From: an uncultured Lewinella sp.
GTDB taxonomy: Bacteria; Bacteroidota; Bacteroidia; Chitinophagales; Saprospiraceae
Direction of reading: 5' to 3'
NCBI GenBank assembly: GCA_937949535.1
Contig: CALEDI010000082.1
Location: 1 to 39,026, forward strand
Length of the DNA stretch: 39,026 nucleotides
Position 1 is the first letter of the stretch. The number at the start of each line of letters is the position of its first letter. The position numbers and the translations under genes are program-made. Below the pieces are notes generated by a model that saw only the letters and a list, made by a program, of their open reading frames with translations, was not told the DNA's origin and did not search any database. Positions 7,656 to 16,779 of the stretch are shown here, piece by piece.

Positions 7656-8366
7656 TCATTTAGGGGAGTCCACTCTTATGATTTGATAGGTAACCGGGAT
7701 TACGCTCTTTTCGTAACCATTTTTCAAAAAGAACGTAATTATTTCTTCAGAAGTAACATCCGTTCGCGATAGCTCTTTAGACAAAAAATAGGGCGCAGAT
7801 TGTGATATAGTCTGGTTGTAGTAGTAATGAGCAAGAATTTTCTGCCCCTGAGAATTGGTTACATTCGATATTGAGTAATTCTCCATTACCCCATCCAAGT
7901 TTCGTATAGGTAAACCGGGGATAAAAAGATGAACTACTTCTTCGTGAATAACTTGAGAAATACTAGCAGTCAACTTGTTTTCAACCGACATCTTTCGGAT
8001 AAGATCGTTAATAGCAATATTCTGGTAATCGAACATTGACAACTTCACAGGTATCTCTTTGACGGAGTTTGATATTTCTGCCGAATAATAGCGAGGTGAT
8101 TCTTGCTTTATCAAAGCGTTAATAGATGTGAGTTTACCAAGCTGTCGAGGCAAGACATGTTGCAACTGTCCGGTAACAGAAAATCCGCCCAAGAAGGAAA
8201 CCTCATCTAAAATGTTAGAGCTCTCTAATGAATCTTCGATTGAGAAGTTAATGTTACCAATTTCGTCATTATTCTGAGCGAGTAAAGACATTGTAGTAGA
8301 TAGTAACAGCAAAGACCCTATCATTCGATATAGAATAATATTGAGCTTAGTTTGATTGGAATTCAT
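7656..8366 (-). CDS. AT-rich exported protein of unknown function
   Basis: This 236-residue protein is not recognised. It starts with a charged segment and a hydrophobic core ending SLLAQ, a plausible signal peptidase I site near residue 30, so it is probably exported. The rest is polar with repeated Ile/Ser/Asn-rich strands and no Cys in the mature part. Two sampled 60-base lines inside the gene are about 33-35% GC, far below neighbours, where lines above 55% are common. Codon use with many ATA, TTA and AAT codons also differs. It is convergent with the DUF6503-like gene and lies upstream of, and co-directional with, nothing obviously related. The base composition points to recent acquisition, though a small, weakly constrained lineage-specific gene could look similar. 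Confidence 0.65.
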   Translation of the reverse strand: MNSNQTKLNIILYRMIGSLLLLSTTMSLLAQNNDEIGNINFSIEDSLESSNILDEVSFLGGFSVTGQLQHVLPRQLGKLTSINALIKQESPRYYSAEISNSVKEIPVKLSMFDYQNIAINDLIRKMSVENKLTASISQVIHEEVVHLFIPGLPIRNLDGVMENYSISNVTNSQGQKILAHYYYNQTISQSAPYFLSKELSRTDVTSEEIITFFLKNGYEKSVIPVTYQIIRVDSPK

Positions 8367-8428
8367 TTGTTTGGGTATTGTATCGTTGCCTTAGCTTAGG
8401 GTCGCCTACACTTTGCCACTACAACCCC

Positions 8429-11092
8429 CTAAAACCCAATCCGTTTCCGCTGAATGGAAAGCTCCTTGGTATCCAGCTTGAGGTGTTCAACATCTGCTTT
8501 CAGGATGCGGACGGCTTTGCTTTTGCCAGCTTGGCCAGCTACACCAGCAGATTGGCGAAGATCATGGCGGCGGACGACATCCCCGACGATTTTGCGGACG
8601 GAGCGGGCGTTGCCGAAGAAGGCATCGCGGTATTTGTACAAGAACTTGAGGTAGGCCTCCAAGTGCTTTTCGGCAGCGGGGGTGAGTTGTGCGCCTTGCT
8701 CGACGAACATCCGTTGGGCGATTTCGAGCAATTGGCTTGGCTCATAGTCTTCGAAGCGGAGGGTTTTATCGAAGCGGCTGCTGAGGCCGGGGTTGGCCTT
8801 CAAGAACACGTCCATATTGTCTGGGTAGCCCGCTACGCAGACGAAGAACTCGCCTCGGCGGTCTTCCATTCGTTTGAGTAGGGCTTGGATGGCCTCGTCT
8901 CCGAAGTCTCCGCGCTGGGAAGATTTTTGGGTGAGGGCGTAGGCTTCATCGATGAAGAGTACGCCGCCGATGGCTTCCTCTACTTTTTTGGCGGTCTTTT
9001 CGGCTGTTTGGCCTACGTAGCCTGCTACCATTCCTTGGCGGTCGGTTTCAACGATGTGGCCTCGTTCTAGGATACCGAGGGCGTTGTAGAGCTTGGCCAA
9101 GATGCGGGCGACGGTGGTTTTGCCCGTTCCGGGGTTACCGATGAGGACGGTATGGAGGTGGAAGGTATTGAGGACATCTCGTCCGATTTGGCGGTAGTAA
9201 CGCACCAGGCTTACGAGATCGTGCAACTGTTGTTTGATGCTCTCCATCCCGATGAGGGCATCGAGTTCTTTGAGGGCTTCGGCCAGCAGCTCGTCGTTGA
9301 CGGGGATGGCGGGCTTGGCTTTCTTCTTGAGGCCCTCAATTTTGTTGACGTCTTCGAGCTCGATGGTGCTGAGCTGTTCGTTGGTTAGTTTGCTGGCTCC
9401 GCCAGCATTCATGAGGCGTAGGCCCATCTGCACCTTTGCCTTTTCGATGAGGTCGTGTACGTAGCGGGCGTTGCCGAAGGTTCGGTCTCGGGTGCGGAAG
9501 GCGCGGGTGATAATTTCGTCTATACGGGCTTTGGCGGTTAGGGTGAGTTCTACGCCGAGGCCTTCGGAGGCATAATCGGCGATGGTGCTCAGCTCCTGCG
9601 GCATGAAGTCTTGGAAGTTGTAGTTGTGTTTGAATCGGGACTTCAGGCCGGTGTTGCTGTCTAGGAAGCGTTTCATTTCATCGGGGTAGCCAGCGACGAT
9701 GACGGCGAGGTCTCCCGGGCCGTTGCTCATTTCTTTGACGAGGATTTCGATGACCTCGCGGCCGAAGTCTTTGCCGTCGTCGTTGCTGCGGGCCAGGGCG
9801 TAAGCTTCGTCGATGAAGAGCACGCCACCCCGGGCTTTATCAATAACGTCTCTGGTTTTGGGGGCGGTTTGGCCGATGTATTCGCCAACCAAGTCTACGC
9901 GGTCAGCGATAACGGTGTGCCCGCTGGAGAGGAGGCCCATCTTCCGGTATAGTTTGCCCATCATTCGGGCTACGGTGGTTTTGCCTGTTCCGGGGTTACC
10001 GATGAAGATGGAGTGCACGTCCATGCCTTTGTCCATGTCGAAGCCGCGTTTCTGGCGCAGTTGTAGGAAGCGGATGTAGACGGCGTGTTCGTTGATCTGT
10101 CGTTTTACCTCATGGAGGCCGGTGAGGGCGTTGAGGCGAGCCATGATCTCGTCGAAGCTTTCATCGGCTTCTTCGTTGGCTGGGGCCAATACCATCGTGT
10201 TTTCGCGGCTGGGTAGGTAAACGGCAGGGGAACCGGGGACGGCCTCGTCGTCTACTACAAAGGGGATGCTGGCGATCAGGCGATCGAGGAAGACGATGTC
10301 TGCGGTGTAGCTGTTGCTTCGCCAGAGGTTTGGCGTTGCGGCACCCCATCCGGCGGTGATTTTGATGGTTTGCTGGTCTTTACGAACATGGTGAAGGCGG
10401 ACGACTTGGCCTTTGAGTTCCCGCGCTTGGTTGTGGAACTTGGTGAACAGCTCTAGGTGCCATTCTTCTTCTGGCTGAAGGTTGCGGAAGGTTAGTTCGA
10501 GGTAGACGTAGCGGGTTTCTTTGACGGCGAACTCGCGGAGGTAGACGCGGTCGTCTTCGGTTACATCATCATAAGGCCCTTCGTAGAGGCGGGCGGAGAT
10601 GGGTTCGATGTATTTTTCTACGGATTCTTTTATTTCCCAATCGTCGTCTAGCGGGTCTGGAGTATTGTCGTGGGGTTCGATGACATAAAAGTACTTGCTC
10701 CCAACCTTTTGCCCATCGATGTAAGCTTCCCAGAAGTAGGTGCCTCGTTTCCAGAAGGTACCTTTTTTCTGGTTCCCCCACCCTTCTCGGAGGTATACGA
10801 CGTTGTCGAACTTGCTCACCTCTTTTTCGATGGCAAGGCTGCACATTTCGGTGCGGACCTGGTTTTCGATGTTGAAGCACTTCAGCTCTACGCGGAGCGA
10901 CCAGTCTTCGAGGTCGAAGTTTTTATTGTAGAGCGAAAGCTCGGTATACATGTAGGCCGTCTCGAACCGGTCAAAGACTTGGCGGTACTTCTTTACGTTC
11001 TCCCAGAGGTATTCTGTGGAGTTGTAGACCTTAAGTTCTTTAAACTTATAGGGCGGGGTGGAGGTATCGGCTGGTTCCTTACTGGTGGTCAT
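8429..11092 (-). CDS. Double CbxX/SpoVK-type AAA+ ATPase with paired N-terminal beta-domains
   Basis: This 887-residue cytoplasmic protein has four parts. Residues about 15-135 and 150-280 are two related beta-rich domains, each ending with a GWG...W/Y...V strand pattern. Two AAA+ modules of the CbxX/CfqX/SpoVK/EccA type follow. The first has Walker A GNPGTGKT at 365-372 and GGVLFIDEAYAL; the second has the same Walker A at 652-659 and GGVLFIDEAYAL again. Both keep the family's pore-region GYIGQT/GYVGQT-like segment and the GNAR arginine motif, so both look catalytically competent. CbxX-type ATPases remodel protein complexes (Rubisco activase CbxX, ESX-secretion EccA); the partner here is unknown. 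The gene is divergent from a small helical protein and a large exported protein, across 257 bp. ATPase assignment is firm; a shared role with those neighbours is inference. Confidence 0.9.
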   Translation of the reverse strand: MTTSKEPADTSTPPYKFKELKVYNSTEYLWENVKKYRQVFDRFETAYMYTELSLYNKNFDLEDWSLRVELKCFNIENQVRTEMCSLAIEKEVSKFDNVVYLREGWGNQKKGTFWKRGTYFWEAYIDGQKVGSKYFYVIEPHDNTPDPLDDDWEIKESVEKYIEPISARLYEGPYDDVTEDDRVYLREFAVKETRYVYLELTFRNLQPEEEWHLELFTKFHNQARELKGQVVRLHHVRKDQQTIKITAGWGAATPNLWRSNSYTADIVFLDRLIASIPFVVDDEAVPGSPAVYLPSRENTMVLAPANEEADESFDEIMARLNALTGLHEVKRQINEHAVYIRFLQLRQKRGFDMDKGMDVHSIFIGNPGTGKTTVARMMGKLYRKMGLLSSGHTVIADRVDLVGEYIGQTAPKTRDVIDKARGGVLFIDEAYALARSNDDGKDFGREVIEILVKEMSNGPGDLAVIVAGYPDEMKRFLDSNTGLKSRFKHNYNFQDFMPQELSTIADYASEGLGVELTLTAKARIDEIITRAFRTRDRTFGNARYVHDLIEKAKVQMGLRLMNAGGASKLTNEQLSTIELEDVNKIEGLKKKAKPAIPVNDELLAEALKELDALIGMESIKQQLHDLVSLVRYYRQIGRDVLNTFHLHTVLIGNPGTGKTTVARILAKLYNALGILERGHIVETDRQGMVAGYVGQTAEKTAKKVEEAIGGVLFIDEAYALTQKSSQRGDFGDEAIQALLKRMEDRRGEFFVCVAGYPDNMDVFLKANPGLSSRFDKTLRFEDYEPSQLLEIAQRMFVEQGAQLTPAAEKHLEAYLKFLYKYRDAFFGNARSVRKIVGDVVRRHDLRQSAGVAGQAGKSKAVRILKADVEHLKLDTKELSIQRKRIGF

Positions 11093-11349
11093 TTCAGTAA
11101 AGTAAAGACTTTAAAAAGAGCTGTGCAAGAAAGCGGCTAAAAACGGACTGCGTTTTTTGTAGACTCCTTCCGTATTCACACTTAAGTACTTCCCAAATGC
11201 GTTATCTTTCCGGCCCATTATTGTTTGAGGACACTGGTTTTGTTAACGTTTCTGGATGCAGTTCGTACTAAATTGAGCGGATACAGGCCCGTTGCGAAGT
11301 AACCTCTCCTCTCCCACCTTTTCCATATTCTACACACAAGACATTCCCC

Positions 11350-12009
11350 ATGAATTTTCGTGAGAAACTGTTGGCCGACGTCACCAGTATTTGCCAACAA
11401 CTTTACGAACGCCGCCTAGCACTCGTAAAAACCCAAGCGTTGGTTAGTGAAAACGCCAAACAGGACGCCATCGGGCTGGTATTGAAGCTCAACCGCTTGC
11501 GTGAGATCGACCCGTTCCCCGAAGAGCAGGATACGGACATGACCGCGCTGGACAAACTGAAAGCAGACATTGCTGACGCAGACGGCGACCAGTTCGTTGT
11601 TCAGGAACAACTGATGAACTGGGTTAAGGGGTTTCCCCCCCAACCGGAAGCGGCTACCGCTACTGGTGCCGTTGCGGCACCTCCCGCAGCACCACCCCCA
11701 CCGATCAATCAACGCATGATCGACAACTTGACCACTTTTCGGAAAACGATTGACCGGACGCGGCTCAACCTTATGCTGAAGGGCGACCCCGCCGACTTAA
11801 ACGCCTACACCTCCGCCCGAAACGCCTTCACGCTCGCTCGGGCAGTGTACGATGAACGCCTTAAGCTCAACCAAGTAACCGCTACCAATGCGGACTGTGC
11901 GGAGGTAGAGCAGGTACTCACCCCCGCAGTTCGGGATGCGAGCGGAGCGACCTTTCCCGGGGCCATTCAAGCGGGGGCAGATTTCATCTCCGCCAAGCTG
12001 TTTGCCTGA
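11350..12009 (+). CDS. Small helical protein with Pro/Ala linker, unknown function
   Basis: This 219-residue protein is not recognised. It has no signal peptide or membrane segment, so it is predicted cytoplasmic. Residues 1-93 are amphipathic helices rich in Leu, Lys and Asp; residues about 96-118 form a Pro/Ala linker (AAPPAAPPPP); residues 119-219 are helical again. The two-helical-domain plan with a flexible hinge suits an adaptor or substrate of a remodelling ATPase. It lies between the AAA+ gene, which diverges from it, and the large exported protein 130 bp downstream on the same strand, so it may be co-transcribed with the latter. A TATCTTTC box at about 11203 could be its promoter. 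It is a real gene by codon pattern and length, but the function is open. Confidence 0.65.
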   Translation: MNFREKLLADVTSICQQLYERRLALVKTQALVSENAKQDAIGLVLKLNRLREIDPFPEEQDTDMTALDKLKADIADADGDQFVVQEQLMNWVKGFPPQPEAATATGAVAAPPAAPPPPINQRMIDNLTTFRKTIDRTRLNLMLKGDPADLNAYTSARNAFTLARAVYDERLKLNQVTATNADCAEVEQVLTPAVRDASGATFPGAIQAGADFISAKLFA

Positions 12010-12062
12010 ATATTACCGATCATTGCGCTTGCTACGGCGCCGGAAAGAGAGATTTGAGATAC

Positions 12063-12070
12063 TACGTTTG
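12063..12070 (+). promoter_or_regulatory. Bacteroidota -7 box TACGTTTG
   Basis: TACGTTTG fits TAnnTTTG exactly and lies 70 bp before the ATG at 12140, in the 130-bp gap after the small helical protein. A convincing -33 TTG at normal spacing was not found. If active, the large exported protein has its own promoter. Confidence 0.4.
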
Positions 12071-12139
12071 TATACATACCGCCTTTTATATCTTCTGTTG
12101 TTAAGGCCTGAACGCCTTGCTTCATCCATCATCCTTACT

Positions 12140-15100
12140 ATGAAAAAGTTTTCCTCGTTTCTTTCCTTGCTCTTTGTCCTTCTTCCTTGCACCTGCGTCA
12201 GCGCCCAAAACATCGGAGCCGACCTAGCGCGTATTGTGCGCCATACCGAATCTGCGCGTGAGGTCGGTACAGCCACCAAGAACCCTTCTTTAGACACGAT
12301 CGTACTGACGTTGGCCTATTATGGTGGTATGCCCGATATGGACAAGGTCAATGCGTTGCTGTCTGGCTCGGAGTTGCTGGTTCATTACGCCGGCAACCCC
12401 GCCATCAGGGGGTATTTGCTTGACGAGGAGCTTGACGTTTTGCTAGAGGCCTATACCCCTCCGGCGGGGCTAAGTATTCCCGCCTCGATGGCCGCCGAAG
12501 GGCGGGCGAAGTTTCTGGAAAAACTAAGCGGAGCAGAGCTTTTTAGCCGAGACGGGGCCATTGACCTGCGAAAAATCCACGATACCTACGCCGCTCCTGC
12601 CCCGTCAGACATCAGCCTAAAAGCGGCCGCCGCCGCCGCTGCCCAATCAAGCCCAGGCGGGATATCCACCGCAAACCTAGTCGGCAACGCACTGGCTGGT
12701 TTGTCTGACTGGATCAGCCGCCGTGCCCAGGAAGAACTCACATACACCTTCCTGACCAACCTCCGAGACGACCTGCAACGCAACAACCTCAACTACCTCT
12801 TCCCCAAAACGAGCGAGTTCTTGCCTACGCTAGACTTGCTGAGCTACAAATCCATCCTGCCCAGCATTCGGAAAGCCTTCCTAGAAGACCTCAATGCGCT
12901 GGCTTTTAACCTCGGCAATTACCTAGACAACCGCAAAACCGAGACCTTTCGGGACCCGACCATCTACAATGTCTTCCTAATTTACCGCATTCTGGACCTG
13001 CAAATGCGGGACGTGAGCTTGGCCGAAATCTTGTCTTACACCTACGGCGAGTTGGAGCGTACCCGTATAGATACCCGTCGCCTAATTGATCTTCGTATGG
13101 CGGGGGTAGACACCTCCAGCGCCAGCTACAAAAGCATCGTTGATGCCTTCAACGGCCTTATGCTAGCAACCGATGAGCTGAACGCAAACTTTGAAAAAGC
13201 CCAAGACAACCTGAGTACCCAGCAGTTTGACCCACTGCTAACAAAAATGCAGGAGGCCACGCTGTCTGAAAAACAGATGAACAGCTTGCTCGGCCAAATC
13301 AGGGAGGTATACTCGCCCATCAACGACGCCATACTCCCCCTAAAAAACAATTACCGAGAGAACGGCACCAGCCCCCCGCCAAGCGGCATCGTAAAGTCTT
13401 GGCTGAACGGCCAAGAAGCCTACAAATACTACGAAGCTTACCCCAGCCTGACGCGCTACGACGAGTTGTTTGGCGAAGCAAAAACGGTACTCTCCCCCGC
13501 AGAACTCCGCGCGGCTGGCCTAACGGCCGTTCGGGAAGTACTCGCTAACCGGAACAAGCTGGATGGGTACAATAGCCTGATGCAAAAGATGTTTGATGCG
13601 CGGGAAGAACTCATCCAACTAGACCTAGCGGTAACCAAAAACAAAAACCTAGTAGCACGCGAAAAACTGACACAGGAAAAACGCCTACAACAACTGAAAC
13701 AAGACCTTGAAGAAGAGCTGAACTTCAGGTCTGCGCCAGCCCTCAGGATGCTTAGAAGTCTTGCTGAAGAAATCGTTTCACTAGATACGCCAGCGGCGAA
13801 GGAACAGATTAAGTCTGTAGAAATTCGGCTACGGGAGTTTGTTGTCAACGAAGAAAACTCGAACTCTCCGCTCTGGCAAAAAATGCAGGCGAGCCCCAAG
13901 CAAGCCGCCTACTTTCCGCCCCTCCAACAACGGCTTGACAACGTACAACTAGCGTATGATGACCTGCACGCAGCCATGACCGACTACACAGCGAACACCG
14001 CCGATAGCCTAGTAAGGTCTTACTACAACCTCTCTACTTTTGAAACCGTATTCGGGATTGCCCAACAGGTTTTCTTCCTGCTCTCCACGGGGGAAGATCG
14101 CCAACCCTTCGTGAGCAACCGCCAACTGGCAGACTTCCAGACCAACGCCACCGCGCGCAAGCTTTTTGCTGGCCTCGGCCGAGAGCGTTTGGCGCGGGTT
14201 CCAGACCTAGCAAACGCCACCAGCCAGCGAGACGCCAGCGGGCGCGTACTAAAAGCAGGAGCTTTTTCTAGCACCGGCATAACCGACTTCCTCCTCGACT
14301 TCGGTTTATACCTCGCCGATTTTCAGTACGCGACCTTCAGCCCAGACCTTGAAAAACTCGACGGCCGCGCCCGCCAACGGGTAGCAGCGGTAGACTTCAT
14401 CACCAAGACCCTTTCCACACTACTGGAAGCTCCAATCCTTAATTCTAGCGCAGGCGAAGCCATGAGCCTGGCGCAGAAGTACCCAACCTTCGCCAACGTC
14501 CCGGCGGTAAACCGAGAGCTCAATAAGCTCTTCCGGCAGAGCCGAACGGGGGAATACCGCTACGCGATGGAGAACTTGCTGGAACTCATCAAGCTGTTCA
14601 ACATCGTGCCTACGGCGCGTGGTAGAGAGAAAAAACTGATTGCACGGCGAGACAAACTGCGCAAGTTGATCTACGAAAACGTAGTAGAGAACGAGTCCAA
14701 TATGAGCAACATTGGTCTCGCCCTGCCCAAAGGAGACCGTTTGCCACTGGTAGGAAACAACGACCGCGACAAGCTACTGCTGGCGCGTTATGAGACCGAA
14801 CGCAACACCCCAGGAATAAGCACTTACGCCCGTACGGATGCCGACAATAGTATCCGAGACTTGAAAATTCGCCGCATTCAGGAAGAACTCTCTCGGGTTC
14901 AGACGAAGATAAAGAAACTCAACCCCGAACGCACTGACCAGTTCCGGGCAAAGCTCTTCCGCTACGGCACCTTCATGGCCGACGTGGCGAAGGCCAACAC
15001 CTCCAATGAGTTCGAGACAGCGATCAATTCCATCGCGCTGCCGGTAGGCAGCTCACAGATCAAGCGCAACCGGGCGAGCAGTTTGGAGTTGGGGGCGTAC

Positions 15101-15556
15101 TTCGGCGCGGCGCTTAGCCGCGAGCGGCTGGTGCTCCCACCCGGCATCTCTGCTCCGGAGTTGGAGGAAGATGCCTTCGGGGCGGCTCTTTTTGTACCCG
15201 TTGGGTTCAGCTACAGCCGCAACATCGGGGGCAGCAAATCCATCACGCTCTTCGGTTCCCTACTCGATCTCGGAGCTTTAACGGCTTTTAGGCTCGAAAG
15301 CAGGAACAATGATGTGGATGGGGCAACGGTAGAGCGGCTACCACAATTTCGGCCCGCCAACGTGATCGCGCCCGGTTTGCATTTGATGTACAACTTCCCC
15401 AAATCGCCCTTCACCCTCGGTTTTGGGGTTCAGGATGGGCCGAGCGTTCGTAAGTTCACCCTCGCTGGGCAAAACCAAGTCCGGGATGCGCGCAGTACGC
15501 GGGCCATGCTTACGCTCAGTGTGGATGTGCCTATTTTTCGGTTTTTTAATAAGTAG
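12140..15556 (+). CDS. Large exported helical protein with probable C-terminal outer-membrane barrel
   Basis: This 1138-residue protein is not recognised. The start at 12140 is chosen because it gives a clean Sec signal peptide (MKKFSSFLSLLFVLLPC..., cleavage near SAQ, about residue 23); the open frame extends upstream to 11936 but that part overlaps the preceding gene. Residues about 25-940 are mostly helical with a poly-Ala stretch near residue 157 and coiled-coil-like charged segments such as LTQEKRLQQLKQDLEEEL. The last ~190 residues alternate polar and hydrophobic residues (LELGAYFGAALS, FVPVGFSYSRNIGG, APGLHLMYNFP) and end in strand-like DVPIFRFFNK, suggesting a small outer-membrane beta-barrel. 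The signal-peptide codons contain a diverged 17-bp repeat. The MFS gene starts 17 bp downstream. A periplasm-spanning, outer-membrane-anchored scaffold is the best guess. Confidence 0.65.
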   Translation: MKKFSSFLSLLFVLLPCTCVSAQNIGADLARIVRHTESAREVGTATKNPSLDTIVLTLAYYGGMPDMDKVNALLSGSELLVHYAGNPAIRGYLLDEELDVLLEAYTPPAGLSIPASMAAEGRAKFLEKLSGAELFSRDGAIDLRKIHDTYAAPAPSDISLKAAAAAAAQSSPGGISTANLVGNALAGLSDWISRRAQEELTYTFLTNLRDDLQRNNLNYLFPKTSEFLPTLDLLSYKSILPSIRKAFLEDLNALAFNLGNYLDNRKTETFRDPTIYNVFLIYRILDLQMRDVSLAEILSYTYGELERTRIDTRRLIDLRMAGVDTSSASYKSIVDAFNGLMLATDELNANFEKAQDNLSTQQFDPLLTKMQEATLSEKQMNSLLGQIREVYSPINDAILPLKNNYRENGTSPPPSGIVKSWLNGQEAYKYYEAYPSLTRYDELFGEAKTVLSPAELRAAGLTAVREVLANRNKLDGYNSLMQKMFDAREELIQLDLAVTKNKNLVAREKLTQEKRLQQLKQDLEEELNFRSAPALRMLRSLAEEIVSLDTPAAKEQIKSVEIRLREFVVNEENSNSPLWQKMQASPKQAAYFPPLQQRLDNVQLAYDDLHAAMTDYTANTADSLVRSYYNLSTFETVFGIAQQVFFLLSTGEDRQPFVSNRQLADFQTNATARKLFAGLGRERLARVPDLANATSQRDASGRVLKAGAFSSTGITDFLLDFGLYLADFQYATFSPDLEKLDGRARQRVAAVDFITKTLSTLLEAPILNSSAGEAMSLAQKYPTFANVPAVNRELNKLFRQSRTGEYRYAMENLLELIKLFNIVPTARGREKKLIARRDKLRKLIYENVVENESNMSNIGLALPKGDRLPLVGNNDRDKLLLARYETERNTPGISTYARTDADNSIRDLKIRRIQEELSRVQTKIKKLNPERTDQFRAKLFRYGTFMADVAKANTSNEFETAINSIALPVGSSQIKRNRASSLELGAYFGAALSRERLVLPPGISAPELEEDAFGAALFVPVGFSYSRNIGGSKSITLFGSLLDLGALTAFRLESRNNDVDGATVERLPQFRPANVIAPGLHLMYNFPKSPFTLGFGVQDGPSVRKFTLAGQNQVRDARSTRAMLTLSVDVPIFRFFNK
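12189..12205 (+). repeat. 17-bp motif variant inside signal-peptide codons
   Basis: GCACCTGCGTCAGCGCC differs from the consensus at three central bases and encodes part of CTCVSA at the signal-peptide end of the large exported protein. The match to the Omp85-gene copy at 25800 (opposite orientation) is 16 of 17. Confidence 0.6.
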
Positions 15557-15573
15557 CCCCGGAGCTCCTCTCC

Positions 15574-16761
15574 ATGCAATCACTCCGCTTAATTCTCAGC
15601 AACCGCCGCTATCTCGCCCCCGCTTGGGTCTTTGCCTCCATCAACATCCTGATCGGGACTTGGGCGCTTTACATTCCTTCCGTTAAGCACAAACTCGGCC
15701 TAGACGACGGCGCGCTCGGCTTGGCCTTACTGGCCTTTTCCATTGGGCTTTTACTAACCATCCCTGTTTCTACAGTTATCATTCGGTGGTTGGGGCTGGG
15801 GCGCACAACCATCTTGGCCCTATGCGCTTTCTCGGTCGCAATGTTGGGTCCGGTGCAGGCCGATAGCTTCTCCGTGCTTTGTGGCCTTTTGTTCGTGGCG
15901 GGCACGATGACCTCACTGACCGACATCGGGATGAACGCCCTCGTCTCCGAACTAGAGAAGGAAGACGAGCAGCACTTCATGTCGGCTGCTCACGGTTTTT
16001 TCAGTATGGGAGGTGTTATTGGAGCGGGCATCGGTAGCCTCATCATTGGTTGGTTTGCCGCGCCGGTTTGGCACATGGCGGCGGTAGCGGCCTTCGTTGT
16101 GGGGACGAACCTCTACCTCTGCGGCACTTACCGCAAGCGGGTCAGCGCCGAGGCAGAAAAGGAAGAAGGAGGCTTCAAGATTGGTCTTTTGCGCCCCTTG
16201 TTTGGCTTGGCGGTGCTCAGTTTCATGATCATGGGCAGCGAGGGGGCCATTGAGCACTGGAGCAAGCTGTACATGCTTGATGTGGTCAAGATCTCATCCG
16301 ATAAGCTCGCGGGCTTCGGCTTCGTAGCTTTCTCGACGACGATGATGCTGGGGCGTTTTTGGGGAGACGGCGTTTCCCGCCGCTTCGGCCCTCTGAAAAT
16401 CATCATGGGCGGAACCTTGCTGGCCAGCCTTGGTTTTGTGGCAGTGCTTAGCGGAGTTTATAGCGTGGCGTTGCTGGGTTTTGCGCTGGTTGGGCTTGGT
16501 TTTTCGGTCATCATTCCGGAGTTGTTCCGGCTGGCAGGGAAGACGAAAGGCGTGTCTTCTTCGGAAGGCATCGCGGTGGTGGCGGGGCTGGGCTACGTTG
16601 GTTTTTTGGGCAGCCCGGCGCTGCTGGGTTTCCTGTCTAGCATCAGCAGTTTGCGGCTCAGTTTTATGGTTTTGCTGGGCTTTGCGCTCACGGCGTTTTT
16701 GATTGCGGGGTTCTTGGGAAGGGGAGTAAGGGAGAAAAGGACTAAGGGGGGAAGGGAGTAA
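15574..16761 (+). CDS. MFS transporter (YbjJ-like)
   Basis: This 395-residue integral membrane protein has about 12 hydrophobic segments in two groups of six, split by a charged loop near residue 190-205 (RKRVSAEAEKEEGG). It has the major facilitator superfamily look: a Gly-rich first half, RWLGLGRTT in the cytoplasmic loop after helix 2, and DIGMNALVSELE in helix 4-5, a segment shared with the YbjJ/fucose-permease-like branch. It begins 17 bp after the large exported protein, so the two may share a transcript, but a functional link is not evident. Substrate is unknown; sugars or small organic compounds are possible. The C-terminus runs into a lysine/glycine-rich tail (RGVREKRTKGGRE) encoded by a GGGAAGGGAGTAAGG-type purine-rich repeat, which may be a recent extension. 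Confidence 0.8.
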   Translation: MQSLRLILSNRRYLAPAWVFASINILIGTWALYIPSVKHKLGLDDGALGLALLAFSIGLLLTIPVSTVIIRWLGLGRTTILALCAFSVAMLGPVQADSFSVLCGLLFVAGTMTSLTDIGMNALVSELEKEDEQHFMSAAHGFFSMGGVIGAGIGSLIIGWFAAPVWHMAAVAAFVVGTNLYLCGTYRKRVSAEAEKEEGGFKIGLLRPLFGLAVLSFMIMGSEGAIEHWSKLYMLDVVKISSDKLAGFGFVAFSTTMMLGRFWGDGVSRRFGPLKIIMGGTLLASLGFVAVLSGVYSVALLGFALVGLGFSVIIPELFRLAGKTKGVSSSEGIAVVAGLGYVGFLGSPALLGFLSSISSLRLSFMVLLGFALTAFLIAGFLGRGVREKRTKGGRE

Positions 16762-16779
16762 GGGAAAAGGAGTAAGCTT

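Noticed and set aside
11936-12139. Upstream N-terminal extension of the large exported protein
   Set aside because: It overlaps the preceding gene and would bury the signal peptide inside the protein.
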